A DNA stretch of 64,000 nt from Ciceribacter thiooxidans. Its GTDB lineage: Bacteria > Pseudomonadota > Alphaproteobacteria > Rhizobiales > Rhizobiaceae. The stretch covers positions 292,001 through 356,000 of the forward strand of contig NZ_CP059896.1 of NCBI RefSeq assembly GCF_014126615.1. The letters run 5' to 3'. Positions 27,801 through 38,368 of this stretch are shown piece by piece (the stretch's first letter is position 1; every line of letters begins with the position of its first letter). The notes beneath the pieces were generated by a model. The model saw nothing but the letters and a program-made list of their open reading frames with translations. It was not told the DNA's origin and searched no databases. The translations under genes and the position numbers were made by a program.

Positions 27801-27972
27801 GCTCGCTTATGCGATGATGGGCGGCATCCTCGTCGCGACACTGCTGACGGTGTTTGCTCTTCCTGCCGGCTACGCATTGTTCTTCGGTCGCGAGCCGAAA
27901 AGGGCACATGCGCCGGAGGCGGAGCAGGAGCCCAAACCCAGACAAGAGGAACTCCCGCTCGCGGCAGAGTGA
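24835..27972 (+). CDS. RND efflux permease (AcrB/hydrophobe-amphiphile type)
   Basis: The 1045-residue inner-membrane pump exports drugs or other hydrophobic compounds by proton exchange. It has twelve membrane segments in the two-repeat RND layout, two large periplasmic loops, and the transmembrane-4 proton-relay pair in ALGLLVDDAMIVVELMERKL (near residue 405). The second-half motif region is ALLGIIIRNSIILIDQIDQD (near 930). The N-terminus NLSRWAIAHGSLARFL is typical of the class. The substrate cannot be told from the sequence. The charged tail (PEAEQEPKPRQEELPLAAE) is cytoplasmic. It closes the tetR-adaptor-pump operon. Confidence 0.94.
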   Translation: MSTSDREKTPFNLSRWAIAHGSLARFLFALIIVAGALAIANMGQKEDPDFTFRVMVVQTVWPGASLDEMQDQVVNKIERKLQETPHLDYIHSYTRAGMAITTVNIKGDTNAAEVKDAFYQVRKKVGDIEQELPEGLMGPYFNDEFGDTFVTMHALSGEGYSFPELKEFAVRARDMLLATPGVEKAVILGDQPREIHIDVSSKVLAERGLTLADLQAALAGQNNVDSAGSVESAVRSVRVSVEGDLRSEDDVRELRIKAGGQVIRLGDIAYVSSGLAEPYTRKFRFNGHDSVQIGVVMAPGFKVTDVGKAIEATYERFTASLPVGVSVDQISNQPEVVHEAVGEFSRALMEALVIVLVVSLLSIGWRSGIVIAITIPLVLAATLAIMYQLGIELQRISLGALIIALGLLVDDAMIVVELMERKLDEGLEKLDAATFAYSSTAFPMLTGTLITVAGFIPVGFAASTAGEYVRSLFYVVGIALITSWFVAVYFTPWLGHMILKQRAHAGQGHHDVFDTPFYRRLHSAVGWAVRHRVIVLMLTLAVFVSSLFSFTVITQSFFPRSSRPEILVDMWLPEGTSVLEVERQAKALEKQILDDPDKTFVATYIGEGIPRFFLPLDQQLTNPNFAQLLVMAKDEDARERMIAKLRGILAEDFPSVRSKVDRLFLGPPVGWPVQIRVVGPESSEVRAIADQVKSYFTQDPLIGTIHDDWLEPVTTMKLVIDQDRARALGVTSQRVRQMIQAAVSGVPLDTFRDGDETVSIVAREPDASRNLLSAVQSVYVPTDYGGFVPVSQLARVEPVLEQGIEWRRNRLPAITVRGTIPDGAEGSEVGLKLFERMKDLRESLPAGYAIEIQGGAEESAESQASIAAKLPIMLLVTLVLLMVQLQHFGKALLVLATGPLGIIGAAAALLITGAPFGFVAILGVIALLGIIIRNSIILIDQIDQDIAAGVSRQDAIIGAAVRRFRPIALTAMTAVLALIPISRGVFWGPLAYAMMGGILVATLLTVFALPAGYALFFGREPKRAHAPEAEQEPKPRQEELPLAAE

Positions 27973-28062
27973 GCGACACTGGCCGAAGTGGAACATTTTC
28001 GCACTTCTCCGGTTGCAGCCCTGACGGTTGTCACATGGTTGCGACCGGAAAAGGAGGCACTC

Positions 28063-28254
28063 ATGCCAGCGAAATCGAAAGCACAGCAGAAGGCGGCCGG
28101 CGCTGCCCTGGCGGCGAAGCGCGGCGAGGCCAAGAAGAGTGATCTGAAGGGGGCATCGAAGGGGATGCTGAAATCGATGACGGAGAAGGAGCTGGAGGAT
28201 CTGGCGTCGACCAAGCGGAAGGGAAAACCGGAGCACGCCTCCAAGGACGATTGA
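28063..28254 (+). CDS. DUF3008 family small basic protein
   Basis: The 63-residue protein is full of Lys, Ala and Glu (PAKSKAQQKAAGAALAAKRG, then GASKGMLKSMTEKELEDLA), matching the DUF3008 family common in Rhizobiaceae, of unknown function. AAGGAGG lies 6 bases before ATG 28063, which decides the start over a longer frame from 27988. It is probably monocistronic, and predicted helical and cytoplasmic. A stress-protein role, as for other small Lys/Ala-rich proteins, is only a guess. Confidence 0.85.
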   Translation: MPAKSKAQQKAAGAALAAKRGEAKKSDLKGASKGMLKSMTEKELEDLASTKRKGKPEHASKDD

Positions 28255-28269
28255 GCGTGACCGATGCGG

Positions 28270-28755
28270 TTAGCCCTTGTCCCGGAGGTTTAGCCGAATC
28301 TCCAGAACGTGCAGTAGCCAGAGCACGATCAGTGCCAACGTGGTTGCCAGGAACGCAAGCCTCAGAAGACCGAGACCGCAGGCGAGCCCTGTCGCGCCGG
28401 AAAGCCACAGGCCCGCTCCGGTCGTGAGCCCTTTCACCTCGCCCTTGGTGAAGACGATCAGCCCGGCGGCAAGAAACGCGACACCCGAAGTGACTGCCTC
28501 GATCAGTCGAATCGGATCGACGCGGATGGACTGCTCGGCGAAATCCTTGTGGTGGGTGATTTCGATCGTCAGAAGCGCAACGAGTGCGCTTGCGAGACAT
28601 ACGAGCATATGAGTGCGCAATCCCGCCGCCCTGCTGCGACGCTCGCGCTCGTATCCGACGGCAGCGCCGCAGAGAAGCGCCGCGAAGAGGCGGATTGCGA
28701 CGAGCGAGTCCGGAAGCCAGCTCTTCGCACCGAGATCGGTCAGCAAGTTCTCCAT
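28270..28755 (-). CDS. MgtC/SapB family membrane protein
   Basis: The 161-residue protein has an N-terminal MgtC domain with four to five membrane segments. Characteristic parts are LFAALLCGAAVGYERERRSR, AAGLRTHMLVCLASALVAL, VTSGVAFLAAGLIVF and VKGLTTGAGLWLSGATGLACG. Family members help survive low magnesium or regulate ATP synthase and intracellular life, but many, as this short form, have no tested role. It is convergent with the DUF3008 gene, with 15 bases between the stops. No separate C-terminal cytoplasmic domain is present. Confidence 0.9.
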   Translation of the reverse strand: MENLLTDLGAKSWLPDSLVAIRLFAALLCGAAVGYERERRSRAAGLRTHMLVCLASALVALLTIEITHHKDFAEQSIRVDPIRLIEAVTSGVAFLAAGLIVFTKGEVKGLTTGAGLWLSGATGLACGLGLLRLAFLATTLALIVLWLLHVLEIRLNLRDKG

Positions 28756-28802
28756 CCACGATTCCTAATGATCCTCGTGGTCCTCACGGGCGGGGTCGTC
28801 GC

Positions 28803-29180
28803 TCATTTATCCGTCGGCTTCGCCCCGCCCGGCGTCGAGGAATAGGCCGCCGAAACGGGGTCGCTTGCAGGAAAGGTGCTTTCCAGCCCCTCCTGCAGCT
28901 CCTCCTCAAGCTCGGCGGAGTCGCCTTTCTTGCGGGCGCTTGGCGTCCACTTTTCGGCACTTTCCCTCGTCGTTACTCCGCCCTCCTCGCCGTCCGGCAT
29001 GCCGCCAACCTGGAGAAGAAGCACCTTCGCCTTCTCGACCGCGTTGAGCCGGTTCAACTGCCCGGTCTCGGACTGGCGCATCAAAACGGAGATGACCTCT
29101 CCGCCGTCGCCGACGAACTCGACGGTGTAACCGCTCTTGCCGCCCATTTCTTCGTGGACCTGAATTCCGACAATCTGCAT
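28803..29180 (-). CDS. Hypothetical small acidic protein with C-terminal FPASDPVS motif
   Basis: I do not recognise a functional family. The 125-residue soluble product starts MQIVGIQVHEEMGGKSGYTV; a middle part NRLNAVEKAKVLLLQVGG looks helical. The C-terminus holds LESTFPASDPVSAAYSS, a motif I recall at the end of many small alphaproteobacterial proteins. ATG 29178-29180 was chosen, with GGGAGA/AAGGTG just upstream. It lies 47 bases before the MgtC gene on the same strand and may form an operon with it. It is divergent from the receiver-domain gene. Confidence 0.7.
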   Translation of the reverse strand: MQIVGIQVHEEMGGKSGYTVEFVGDGGEVISVLMRQSETGQLNRLNAVEKAKVLLLQVGGMPDGEEGGVTTRESAEKWTPSARKKGDSAELEEELQEGLESTFPASDPVSAAYSSTPGGAKPTDK

Positions 29181-29391
29181 CACCTTTTCTCCCCTGCTGT
29201 GCATTCCAGGGAAACGCGGATCGTGTTCCGGAAGTTCCCCGCCGGTGGCTGCTGTCGCGTTTCATGGCAGCTGACGGTGCGATCTTGTGTCAATCTGGCG
29301 CAAGATTTTGTTTACCATATCGAATTCGCTAACCAGCAAGGACTGAACAAACAGAGGTGCATCGCGTTCTGAGGTCAAAAGGAGCCGACCG

Positions 29392-29772
29392 ATGTCCAGG
29401 AAGCAAACTCTTGTTCTGATTGTCGAAGACGATGTCTTCGTTGCCATGGATGCTGTCGACAGCGTGAGCGGCGCAGGTATTGAGGCGCTCACCGCCGAAA
29501 GCGTCACCGATGCGATAGGCATCCTCGAGCGCGAGGAAATTTCCGCCGCCATCCTCGACTTTCATGTCCGCGACGGAATAGTGACGCCGCTCATCGAACG
29601 TCTGCGCGAGCGACATATCCCTTATCGGGTCGTCACCGGATCGCCCGTCGCCGAGCTTTTGGAAAAGGGTGTTCCGTTGAACCTCTGCGCACCGAAACCG
29701 GCGGACTACCGGGCGATCGTGGGAACTCTGGTCCCGATCGGCTCCGCGAGTTCTCCTTCGGCTCCGAGATGA
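29392..29772 (+). CDS. Single-domain response regulator
   Basis: The 126-residue protein is a lone receiver domain. The acidic pocket is E12-D13-D14 (LIVEDDVFVA), the phosphoacceptor is D56 in AAILDFHVRDG, and the conserved lysine is in CAPKPAD near the end. No output domain follows. The ILDFHVRDG form is common in receivers partnered with HWE-type histidine kinases in rhizobia, but no kinase gene is nearby. It probably acts as a phosphate relay or by protein contact. Confidence 0.88.
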   Translation: MSRKQTLVLIVEDDVFVAMDAVDSVSGAGIEALTAESVTDAIGILEREEISAAILDFHVRDGIVTPLIERLRERHIPYRVVTGSPVAELLEKGVPLNLCAPKPADYRAIVGTLVPIGSASSPSAPR

Positions 29773-29964
29773 CGCCGGTGACATGCTTTGCGTCTCTTCA
29801 TTTGCATTTACCGGTTGGACAGCGAAGCGTGCTAAGAAATGCACGACGCAGGCAGACGTCGGGTGGATCGGGACACGATCCCGTTCAGCCCGGCGCGACC
29901 TCCTCCGCAGTGATGGGATCCCTTCCCGTTTCCGCAATCGACACCTTGGAACGCTGGCACTCAT

Positions 29965-30905
29965 ATGGCAAAGATACTCTCGATCGCACTCAATCCGGCC
30001 ATCGACATCGCAAGCGAAGCGGAGCAGATACGGCACACGCACAAGACGAGAACCCATAACCAGCAACAGTTCCCCGGTGGGGCGGCATCAATGTTGCTCG
30101 CGTGATCGCCGAGCTCGGCGGCAAATGCGACCTCGTCTATCTTTCCGGCGGGGCGACGGGCGAGCTGCTCGAGAACATGTTGAAGCGCATCCACGTGCAA
30201 CATTTCCCCGTCCACATCAAGGATCCGGTGCGCATCGCCTATATGGTGCATGAATCGTCGACCGGACTCGAGTATCGTTTCGTGCCGGAGGGACCCGTCG
30301 TCAGCGAAGAAGAAGTAAAACCGCTCTTCGACTTCATGGAGAAGAGCGACGCGGAGTATTTCATAGCAAGCGGCAGTCTCCCGCGGGGGGTCGAGACGGA
30401 CATCTACTCGCGCATGGCCGACATCGCCTCGCGCAAGGGAGCGCGGTTCGTGCTGGACACTTCCGGCGATGCGCTGAAGGTGACCTTGTCGAGGTCGTGT
30501 GTCTTTCTGGTCAAGCCGAGCGTCGGGGAACTTGAAGGGCTGGTCGGACGCCGGCTCAATCACGGCACGGCCGGCGAGGCCGCACGCGAGATCGTCCAGA
30601 GCGGTGCAGCCCAGTATGTCGCCCTCACGATGGGCAAGGATGGAGCTCTGCTAGCGACCGCCGACGATGTCATGCGTTTTCCGGCGATCCAGGTGCCGGT
30701 CCAGTCCGCCGTCGGGGCCGGAGACAGTTTTGTTGCCGCCATGACCTGGTCGCTGGCCGAGGGACACGATATCGGCGAGGCATTCCGCTTCGGCCTCGCG
30801 GCGGGTGCGGCCGCAGTGATGACGCCGGGAACCGAGCTCTGCCGGAGGCACGACGTGCTCGAACTCTACAAGACCCATGCGGAAAATGCCAAGGCGCGGC
30901 ATTGA
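29965..30905 (+). pseudogene. PfkB-family hexose phosphate kinase (phosphofructokinase 2-like), frameshifted
   Basis: ATG 29965 begins AKILSIALNPAIDIASEAEQ, the typical 1-phosphofructokinase/PfkB start, and after QQQFPGG the frame closes at a TGA. The next frame continues INVARVIAELGGKCDLVYL to the end at 30905, with VPVQSAVGAGDSFVAAM (the ATP-binding GAGD catalytic loop) near the C-terminus and FPAGG-type N-terminal sugar site split by the break. One extra G in the G4 run 30079-30082 would restore the expected FPGGGGINVARV. The enzyme would phosphorylate fructose 6-phosphate or tagatose 6-phosphate. It is convergent with the sugar ABC operon. The single indel in a G run may be a sequencing error. 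Confidence 0.82.
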
Positions 30906-30929
30906 CCTGCAGCGGGTAAAGCCGAGGCA

Positions 30930-32039
30930 CTAGAGGCGGTTCCCGCTCCCGGCGTCGAACAGCTTCGCTTTTGCCATATTGACCTCGAACGAGAAGAACT
31001 CGCCCGGCTGCACCTTTTCTTCCGGCCGTACTCGTGCAATCGCTTCCATGCCACCGAGCGTGAAGACGAGCATGGTGTCCGGACCTGTGGGTTCGACCAC
31101 GTCGACCTTGCGTTGGAAGACGAAAGTCTCGCCGTCGTCAGCTCCATGGGCTCCTCTGTGGGTGATCGTTTCCGGGCGCATGCCGAGATAGATCTCGCCC
31201 CCGAGCCGGTCTGCGACTTTCTCCGCCTGTCGCGGGGAAAGCGGGAATTGCACAGTTCCCTCGTCATCGCTCACCTCGACGAAGGTTCCGCCGTCTCTCG
31301 TCACCCGGCCGCGAACGATGTTCATCGAAGGTGACCCCATGAAGCCGGCGACGAAGAGATCGACGGGATTCTCGTAGATTTCCTCGGGCGTGCCGAACTG
31401 GCGGATGTGACCGTTGTCCATAACCGCGATGCGGGATGCGAGCGTCATCGCCTCGATCTGGTCGTGGGTAACATAAATGATTGTCTTGCCCAGCCTCAGA
31501 TGCAGCTTCTTGACCTCGGTGCGCATCTCGATGCGGAGTTTCGCGTCGAGATTCGAAAGCGGCTCGTCGAACAGGAAGACGTCCGGATTGCGCACCAGTG
31601 CCCGGCCCATCGCCACGCGCTGGCGCTGGCCCCCGGAAAGCTGGCCGGGCTTTCGCTCGAGCAGCTGGTCTATATGCAGCAGTTGCGACACGTCCGCGAG
31701 GGCGCGCTCCTGCATGTCGTGCGCTATCCGACGGGTCTGCATGCCGAAGGTGATGTTGTCCCGAACCGATTTCGTCGGGTAGAGGGCGTAGGACTGGAAC
31801 ACCATCGCGATATTGCGGTCCTTCGGAGGGACGTCGTTGACGACATCCTCGCCGATACGGATGTCGCCGCTCGTCAGGGTCTCGAGACCGGCCACCAGAT
31901 TGAGCAGGGTGGACTTGCCGCAGCCGGACGGACCGACGAGCACGATGAACTCTCCGTCCTCGATGTCCAGGTCCACGCCCTTGATGACCTCGACGGGGCC
32001 GAATTTCTTCCAGACGTTGCGCAGTTCCACGCGAGCCAT
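30930..32039 (-). CDS. Sugar ABC transporter ATP-binding protein (UgpC/MsmK type)
   Basis: The 369-residue ATPase has Walker A VGPSGCGKSTLLN (near residue 36), a Q-loop in MVFQSYALYP, the signature LSGGQRQRVAMGRALVRNP, Walker B VFLFDEPLSNLDA and the switch histidine in IYVTHDQIEA. A C-terminal OB-like regulatory domain follows (from about residue 240), as in carbohydrate-transport ATPases. It energises import by the two permeases just upstream in the same operon; the permease stop lies 4 bases before its start. Substrate is set by the binding protein at 33938-35185. Confidence 0.95.
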   Translation of the reverse strand: MARVELRNVWKKFGPVEVIKGVDLDIEDGEFIVLVGPSGCGKSTLLNLVAGLETLTSGDIRIGEDVVNDVPPKDRNIAMVFQSYALYPTKSVRDNITFGMQTRRIAHDMQERALADVSQLLHIDQLLERKPGQLSGGQRQRVAMGRALVRNPDVFLFDEPLSNLDAKLRIEMRTEVKKLHLRLGKTIIYVTHDQIEAMTLASRIAVMDNGHIRQFGTPEEIYENPVDLFVAGFMGSPSMNIVRGRVTRDGGTFVEVSDDEGTVQFPLSPRQAEKVADRLGGEIYLGMRPETITHRGAHGADDGETFVFQRKVDVVEPTGPDTMLVFTLGGMEAIARVRPEEKVQPGEFFSFEVNMAKAKLFDAGSGNRL

Positions 32040-32043
32040 TGCA

Positions 32044-32931
32044 TCAACCTTTCACCGCGCCGGCGGAGAGCCCGCGGACGAAGTACTTTCCGGCGATAAT
32101 ATAGACGAGGAGCGTCGGCAGGGCCGCGATGATCGCGGCCGCCATGTCGACATTGTATTCCTTCACGCCCGTGCTGGTCGCCACGATGTTGTTGAGGGCG
32201 ACCGTCACCGGATTGCTGTCGCCGACCGTAAAGGCGATCCCGAACAGGAAGTCGTTCCAGATCTGGGTAAACTGCCAGATGACCGTCACGACGATGGTCG
32301 GCAGCGACATCGGCAGGAGGACGCTGAAGAAGATTTTGAAGAAGCCAGCGCCGTCGATTTTCGCAGCGTTCACGATGCCGTCGGATACCCCGACGAAGAA
32401 GTTGCGGAAGAAGAGCGTGGTGAAGGCAAGTCCGTAGATCGTGTGGACGAGGATGAGGCCGTAGACGCTGCCCGCCAGTCCGAAATAGCCGAGCATGCGG
32501 GCCATCGGCAGCAGGACCACCTGGAAGGGAATGAATGAGCCGAAGAGCATCAAGGCGAAGATGATGTCCGCTCCGCGGAAACGCCATTTGGTGAGTGCAT
32601 AGCCGTTGAGCGCCCCGAGGATGGTGGAGATGATCACCGATGGCACGACCATCAGCACCGAATTCATGAAATAGGGTTCGAGGCCGGTGCAGCGCACACC
32701 GACGCAGGCCGATGACCATGCCTTTGCCCAGGCATCGAAGGTGACGGCCTGTGGCAGGCTGATGAGCGAGGATGTGCGGATCTCGTCCAGCGACTTGAGC
32801 GAGGTCGAGACCATTACGATGAGGGGCATGAGGTAGTAAAGACAGAAGAGAATGAGCACTGCAAAGAGCAGGCCGCGCAACATGACCTGCCGCAGGCCCT
32901 TCCGACGGACGATACCGGACTCCTGGCTCAT
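32044..32931 (-). CDS. Sugar ABC transporter permease (MalG type)
   Basis: The 295-residue inner-membrane permease has six membrane segments and the EAA loop contacting the ATPase (NAAKIDGAGFFKIFFSVLLP, near residue 200). The N-terminus RQVMLRGLLFAVLILFCLYY starts the first segment. A large periplasmic insert between segments 1 and 2 (residues 60-100, with a Cys-containing stretch ACVGVRCTG) is longer than in MalG itself and fits the glucose/mannose-type permeases. It overlaps the other permease gene by 4 bases (ATGA). Confidence 0.92.
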   Translation of the reverse strand: MSQESGIVRRKGLRQVMLRGLLFAVLILFCLYYLMPLIVMVSTSLKSLDEIRTSSLISLPQAVTFDAWAKAWSSACVGVRCTGLEPYFMNSVLMVVPSVIISTILGALNGYALTKWRFRGADIIFALMLFGSFIPFQVVLLPMARMLGYFGLAGSVYGLILVHTIYGLAFTTLFFRNFFVGVSDGIVNAAKIDGAGFFKIFFSVLLPMSLPTIVVTVIWQFTQIWNDFLFGIAFTVGDSNPVTVALNNIVATSTGVKEYNVDMAAAIIAALPTLLVYIIAGKYFVRGLSAGAVKG

Positions 32932-33830
32932 TTCGCAGGCCTCCGAAGTTCCGAATAGAGGTAGGGCACGTAGATCGCCGTAATCGTGACCAGCATCATG
33001 ACGGCGCTGGCTGCGGCCGTGCCGAGTTCACTCCTCTGGAAAGCGAAGGAGTACATGAAGGTTGCCGGTACGTCGGTGGCATAGCCCGGCCCACCGCCCG
33101 TCAGCGCCATGACCAGGTCGAAGCTCTTGATCGCCAGGTGCGACAGGATCACGAAGGCTGAGAAGAAGACCGGCCGGACGATGGGCAGGATGATGGAGCC
33201 ATAGGTGCGTACCGGCCCGGCGCCGTCGATCGCTGCGGCCTTGATGATCTCGTCATCGACCGAACGCAGGCCGGCGAGGAAGAGCGCCATGACATAGCCT
33301 GAGGACTGCCATATCCCGGCGATGACGACGGTGTAGATCGCCATTTTCGGGTCTACCAGCCAGTCGAAATTGAAATTCTCGAAGCCCAGTCCCTGGATGA
33401 TTTTCTCGATGCCGAGCGTCGGGTTCAGGATCCATTTCCACGCCGTACCGGTCACGATGAAGGAAAGCGCCATCGGATAGAGATAGACGGTACGGACCAC
33501 GCCCTCGGAACGGATACGCTGGTCAAGCAGGATGGCAAGCAGCAGCCCGATGACCATGCAGCCGATAATGAACAGGCTCGTAAAGATGAAGAGGTTCTCC
33601 AGCGCCACGAGCCAGCGCGGCGTGGTCCAAAGCCGGATGTACTGGGAGAGCCCTGAAAAGGTATAGTTCGGCATCACGCCGGACTTGGTGAAGGAGATAT
33701 AGACGGTCCAGGCGATGAAGCCGTAGACGAAGAGAAGGCTTGTCGCGAAAAGCGGCGACACCACGATCTGCGGTAACCACCGCTCAAGGAAGCGGTCGAA
33801 TACGACCCGCCCGGTCTTTGAACCTGCCAT
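32928..33830 (-). CDS. Sugar ABC transporter permease (MalF type)
   Basis: The 300-residue permease has six membrane segments. The first begins VVSPLFATSLLFVYGFIAWTVY (here SLLFVYGFIAWTVY), and the EAA loop is IIKAAAIDGAGPVRTYGSII near residue 200. It pairs with the MalG-type permease to form the sugar channel. The last gene before it in the operon is the binding protein, with a hairpin between at 33894-33920. Starts at ATG 33828-33830. Confidence 0.92.
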   Translation of the reverse strand: MAGSKTGRVVFDRFLERWLPQIVVSPLFATSLLFVYGFIAWTVYISFTKSGVMPNYTFSGLSQYIRLWTTPRWLVALENLFIFTSLFIIGCMVIGLLLAILLDQRIRSEGVVRTVYLYPMALSFIVTGTAWKWILNPTLGIEKIIQGLGFENFNFDWLVDPKMAIYTVVIAGIWQSSGYVMALFLAGLRSVDDEIIKAAAIDGAGPVRTYGSIILPIVRPVFFSAFVILSHLAIKSFDLVMALTGGGPGYATDVPATFMYSFAFQRSELGTAAASAVMMLVTITAIYVPYLYSELRRPAK

Positions 33831-33893
33831 GGTTTGGGCTCCTCCCTTCCCGTGATCCCACGCCTGCGCCGCCTGCCGAACGGTCTTTCTTAC

Positions 33894-33920
33894 GAGCCGG
33901 GCCCCGTGAGGGCCCGGCTC
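33894..33920 (-). terminator. Intra-operon hairpin between binding-protein and permease genes
   Basis: GAGCCGGGCCC and GGGCCCGGCTC form a perfect 11-base stem with a 5-base loop, 17 bases after the binding-protein stop. No T run follows on the minus strand. Such hairpins after a binding-protein gene commonly protect its mRNA and lower permease expression; here that is inferred. Confidence 0.65.
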
Positions 33921-33937
33921 AGTTGGCGAACGGTTCG

Positions 33938-35185
33938 TTACTGTGCCCGCTTGACCGCGTCTGCGAGCGCCTTTGCGGCGTCGGCAGAACTCATGTCGGA
34001 GTTGAAGAAGTTCGTCACGACGTCGAGGAACTCGCCGCGAACTGTCCGCGGGATCGCCATCTCATGCGCCATCGAGGGCACGAACGCATTATTCTTTACG
34101 GATGCCGTCAGATCTTCGTGCGATTTCAGGGCGCAGGAGTCGAACTTGTCTAGGCTGACGTCGGTGCGTGCCGGGATCGAACCCTTGGCAAGGTTGAAGG
34201 TTTCCTGGAACTCCGGCGACATGATCAGGCTCGCCAGCACCTTCTGTCCTTCGATTTGGTCCTCTCCGGAAACCTTGAAGAAGGCGAAGCTGTCGGCATT
34301 GAATATATAGCCATTGCCGGGTGTCGGAGCGCAGAGGAAATCCTTGCCCGGCACCTTGCCGGCGGCGAGGAACTCGCCTTTCGCCCAGTCACCCATGATC
34401 TGGAATGCCGCCTCGCCATTCATGACCATGGCGGTGGCAAGATTCCAGTCCCGTCCGGAGAAGCCGGGGTCGACGTAACCGCGCAACTTGCGAAGCTGGT
34501 CGAAGACCTTGACCATCGTCTCACCGGAAAGTGCGTCCTGGTCCAGTTCGACGAGCGCCTTGCGGTAGAAGTCCGCGCCCTGGCTGAGGACGATTGTCTC
34601 GAACACCGTCGCGTCCTGCCACGGTTGGCCGCCATGGGCGAGCGGGGTGATGCCGGCGGCTTTCAGCTTGTCTGCGACGGCATTGAACTCTTCCCAGGTG
34701 GTCGGGACCTCGGCACCGACCTTCGCCAGCACGGCCGGATTGACCCACATCCAGTCGACGCGGTGGATGTTGACCGGCGCGGCGACGTATTTGTCCTTGT
34801 ACTTCATGATTGAAGCGAGGCTCGGCGGCAGGACCGAATCCCAGTTCTCCGCCTTGGCGACGTCCTCGACGTCGTTCAGGCTGCCCTGGTCGGCCCATTC
34901 CTGTATGCCGGGACCTTTCAGCTGCACCGCGGCCGGCGGGTTGCCGGCCATGACCCTCGCCCGCAGGGCGGTCATCGCGGCATCACCGCCGCCGCCGGCG
35001 ATCGGAGAGTCGATCCAGGTGCCGCCCTTTTTTTCGAAGGCTTCCTTCAGGGTCCCGACGGCCTTCGCCTCGCCTCCCGACGTCCACCAGTGAAGCACTT
35101 CAACAGTTCCGCCGGCATAAGAAGATGCCGGCAACATCAATGCGGTGACGGCTACCGCCGCCATAAGCGATCTTACCGAAAGCAT
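33938..35185 (-). CDS. Sugar ABC transporter substrate-binding protein
   Basis: The 415-residue periplasmic protein has a signal peptide (residues 1-24, ending ASSYA) and starts its mature part GGTVEVLHWWTSGGEAKAVG, as in family 1 carbohydrate-binding proteins. WMWVNPAVLAKVGAEVPTTW and GITPLAHGGQPWQDATVFET are shared with glucose/mannose-binding members, which favours a monosaccharide such as glucose. An LPPSLASIMKYKDKYVAAPV segment lines the cleft. It heads the four-gene transport operon; a moderately AT-rich 180-base region upstream should hold the promoter. Confidence 0.92.
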   Translation of the reverse strand: MLSVRSLMAAVAVTALMLPASSYAGGTVEVLHWWTSGGEAKAVGTLKEAFEKKGGTWIDSPIAGGGGDAAMTALRARVMAGNPPAAVQLKGPGIQEWADQGSLNDVEDVAKAENWDSVLPPSLASIMKYKDKYVAAPVNIHRVDWMWVNPAVLAKVGAEVPTTWEEFNAVADKLKAAGITPLAHGGQPWQDATVFETIVLSQGADFYRKALVELDQDALSGETMVKVFDQLRKLRGYVDPGFSGRDWNLATAMVMNGEAAFQIMGDWAKGEFLAAGKVPGKDFLCAPTPGNGYIFNADSFAFFKVSGEDQIEGQKVLASLIMSPEFQETFNLAKGSIPARTDVSLDKFDSCALKSHEDLTASVKNNAFVPSMAHEMAIPRTVRGEFLDVVTNFFNSDMSSADAAKALADAVKRAQ

Positions 35186-35361
35186 GGTGACCTCCCGGAG
35201 CTTTCATCGATTGCCGGAAACACTCCGGAACCGCTCGTTGAAAATCTGCCTGTATTTCGACGTTGTTTCATTCATCCCGCGTTGCAGCAGGAAACGGATG
35301 AACACTGTCGAGATTATAGCTAATTTTCGAATGTCCTTTGATAAGGATCAAGTGAAATAGA

Positions 35362-35384
35362 CTTTCCGGTGCCGGGCCGGAAAG
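35362..35384 (-). terminator. Hairpin after the PEP synthase gene
   Basis: CTTTCCGG and CCGGAAAG form an 8-base stem around a 7-base loop, 23 bases after the ppsA stop on the minus strand, followed by TCTATTTC. The T run is short, so termination strength is uncertain. Confidence 0.55.
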
Positions 35385-35406
35385 CTTTCGCCGGTGATTG
35401 CTTCCG

Positions 35407-37800
<2,394 letters not shown>

Positions 37801-37881
37801 GGGTAGCCTCCCGAACAGATGAGGATGTGGCGAACATGATCGATGACGTCTCGACCATAGGCGCTACGGGCGCCGGTCTCT

Positions 37882-37895
37882 TTGACAAAAATCAA
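37882..37895. promoter_or_regulatory. FNR/FixK-like box upstream of ppsA
   Basis: TTGAC-AAAA-ATCAA differs by one base from the TTGAT-N4-ATCAA consensus of FNR/FixK regulators. It lies 82 bases before the ppsA start, in a position from which activation is possible. Low-oxygen control of ppsA is an inference from this motif only. Confidence 0.45.
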
Positions 37896-38105
37896 CATGC
37901 AAGTCCGCCGGGCGAGGATCGGCAATTGTCGCGTGTCCTTCATCGGCCAAGAATCGTACTTTTATGGGCTCTTTGTCGATTTCGACCCGGTCTAACCCAA
38001 TAATACCCCTTGAATTATACGGTGGTTTTGCGCTTATTCGATGCCTAGTCTGGCGCAAGGGGTGGGACTTTACGCGGATCGACGTCCTGGGGATGGATGT
38101 CGGGT

Positions 38106-38139
38106 CGTCTCACCGCCGGTGACGGCGGTCGATGAGACG
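38106..38139. repeat. Imperfect long hairpin
   Basis: CGTCTCA and TGAGACG enclose CCGCCG-GTGA-CGGCGG, with a 4-base bulge (TCGA) on one side. Total pairing is 13 bases with a GTGA loop. It could be a structured leader or terminator; no T run follows on either side. Confidence 0.45.
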
Positions 38140-38368
38140 GAATCCGCTCGGATCTCGTAGATGATATCCACTGCCAGGGTGAATGACTGCTTGTCAGTAT
38201 TCGCAAGGATACTGATGGCCTCCGGCTGACGGTATCGTGCGTTGTCGTACGGTTCTTCGCCGGTCGTGCCGATAAAAAAGAAGAATTGGAATTGCCCTCC
38301 TGGAAACAGCGGGGCGCATGCCGGACGGGCGACCTCACCATCGCCCTCTCCGGCTCAAGGGGAACATA

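Larger units (their letters stand above)
37801..38368. other. Intergenic region between ppsA and the dehydrogenase gene
   Basis: This 568-base region separates divergent genes. It contains the FNR-like box at 37882-37895 and a hairpin at 38106-38139, described separately, and an AT-rich part around 37950-38040. I find no convincing coding frame or known RNA. Confidence 0.5.
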
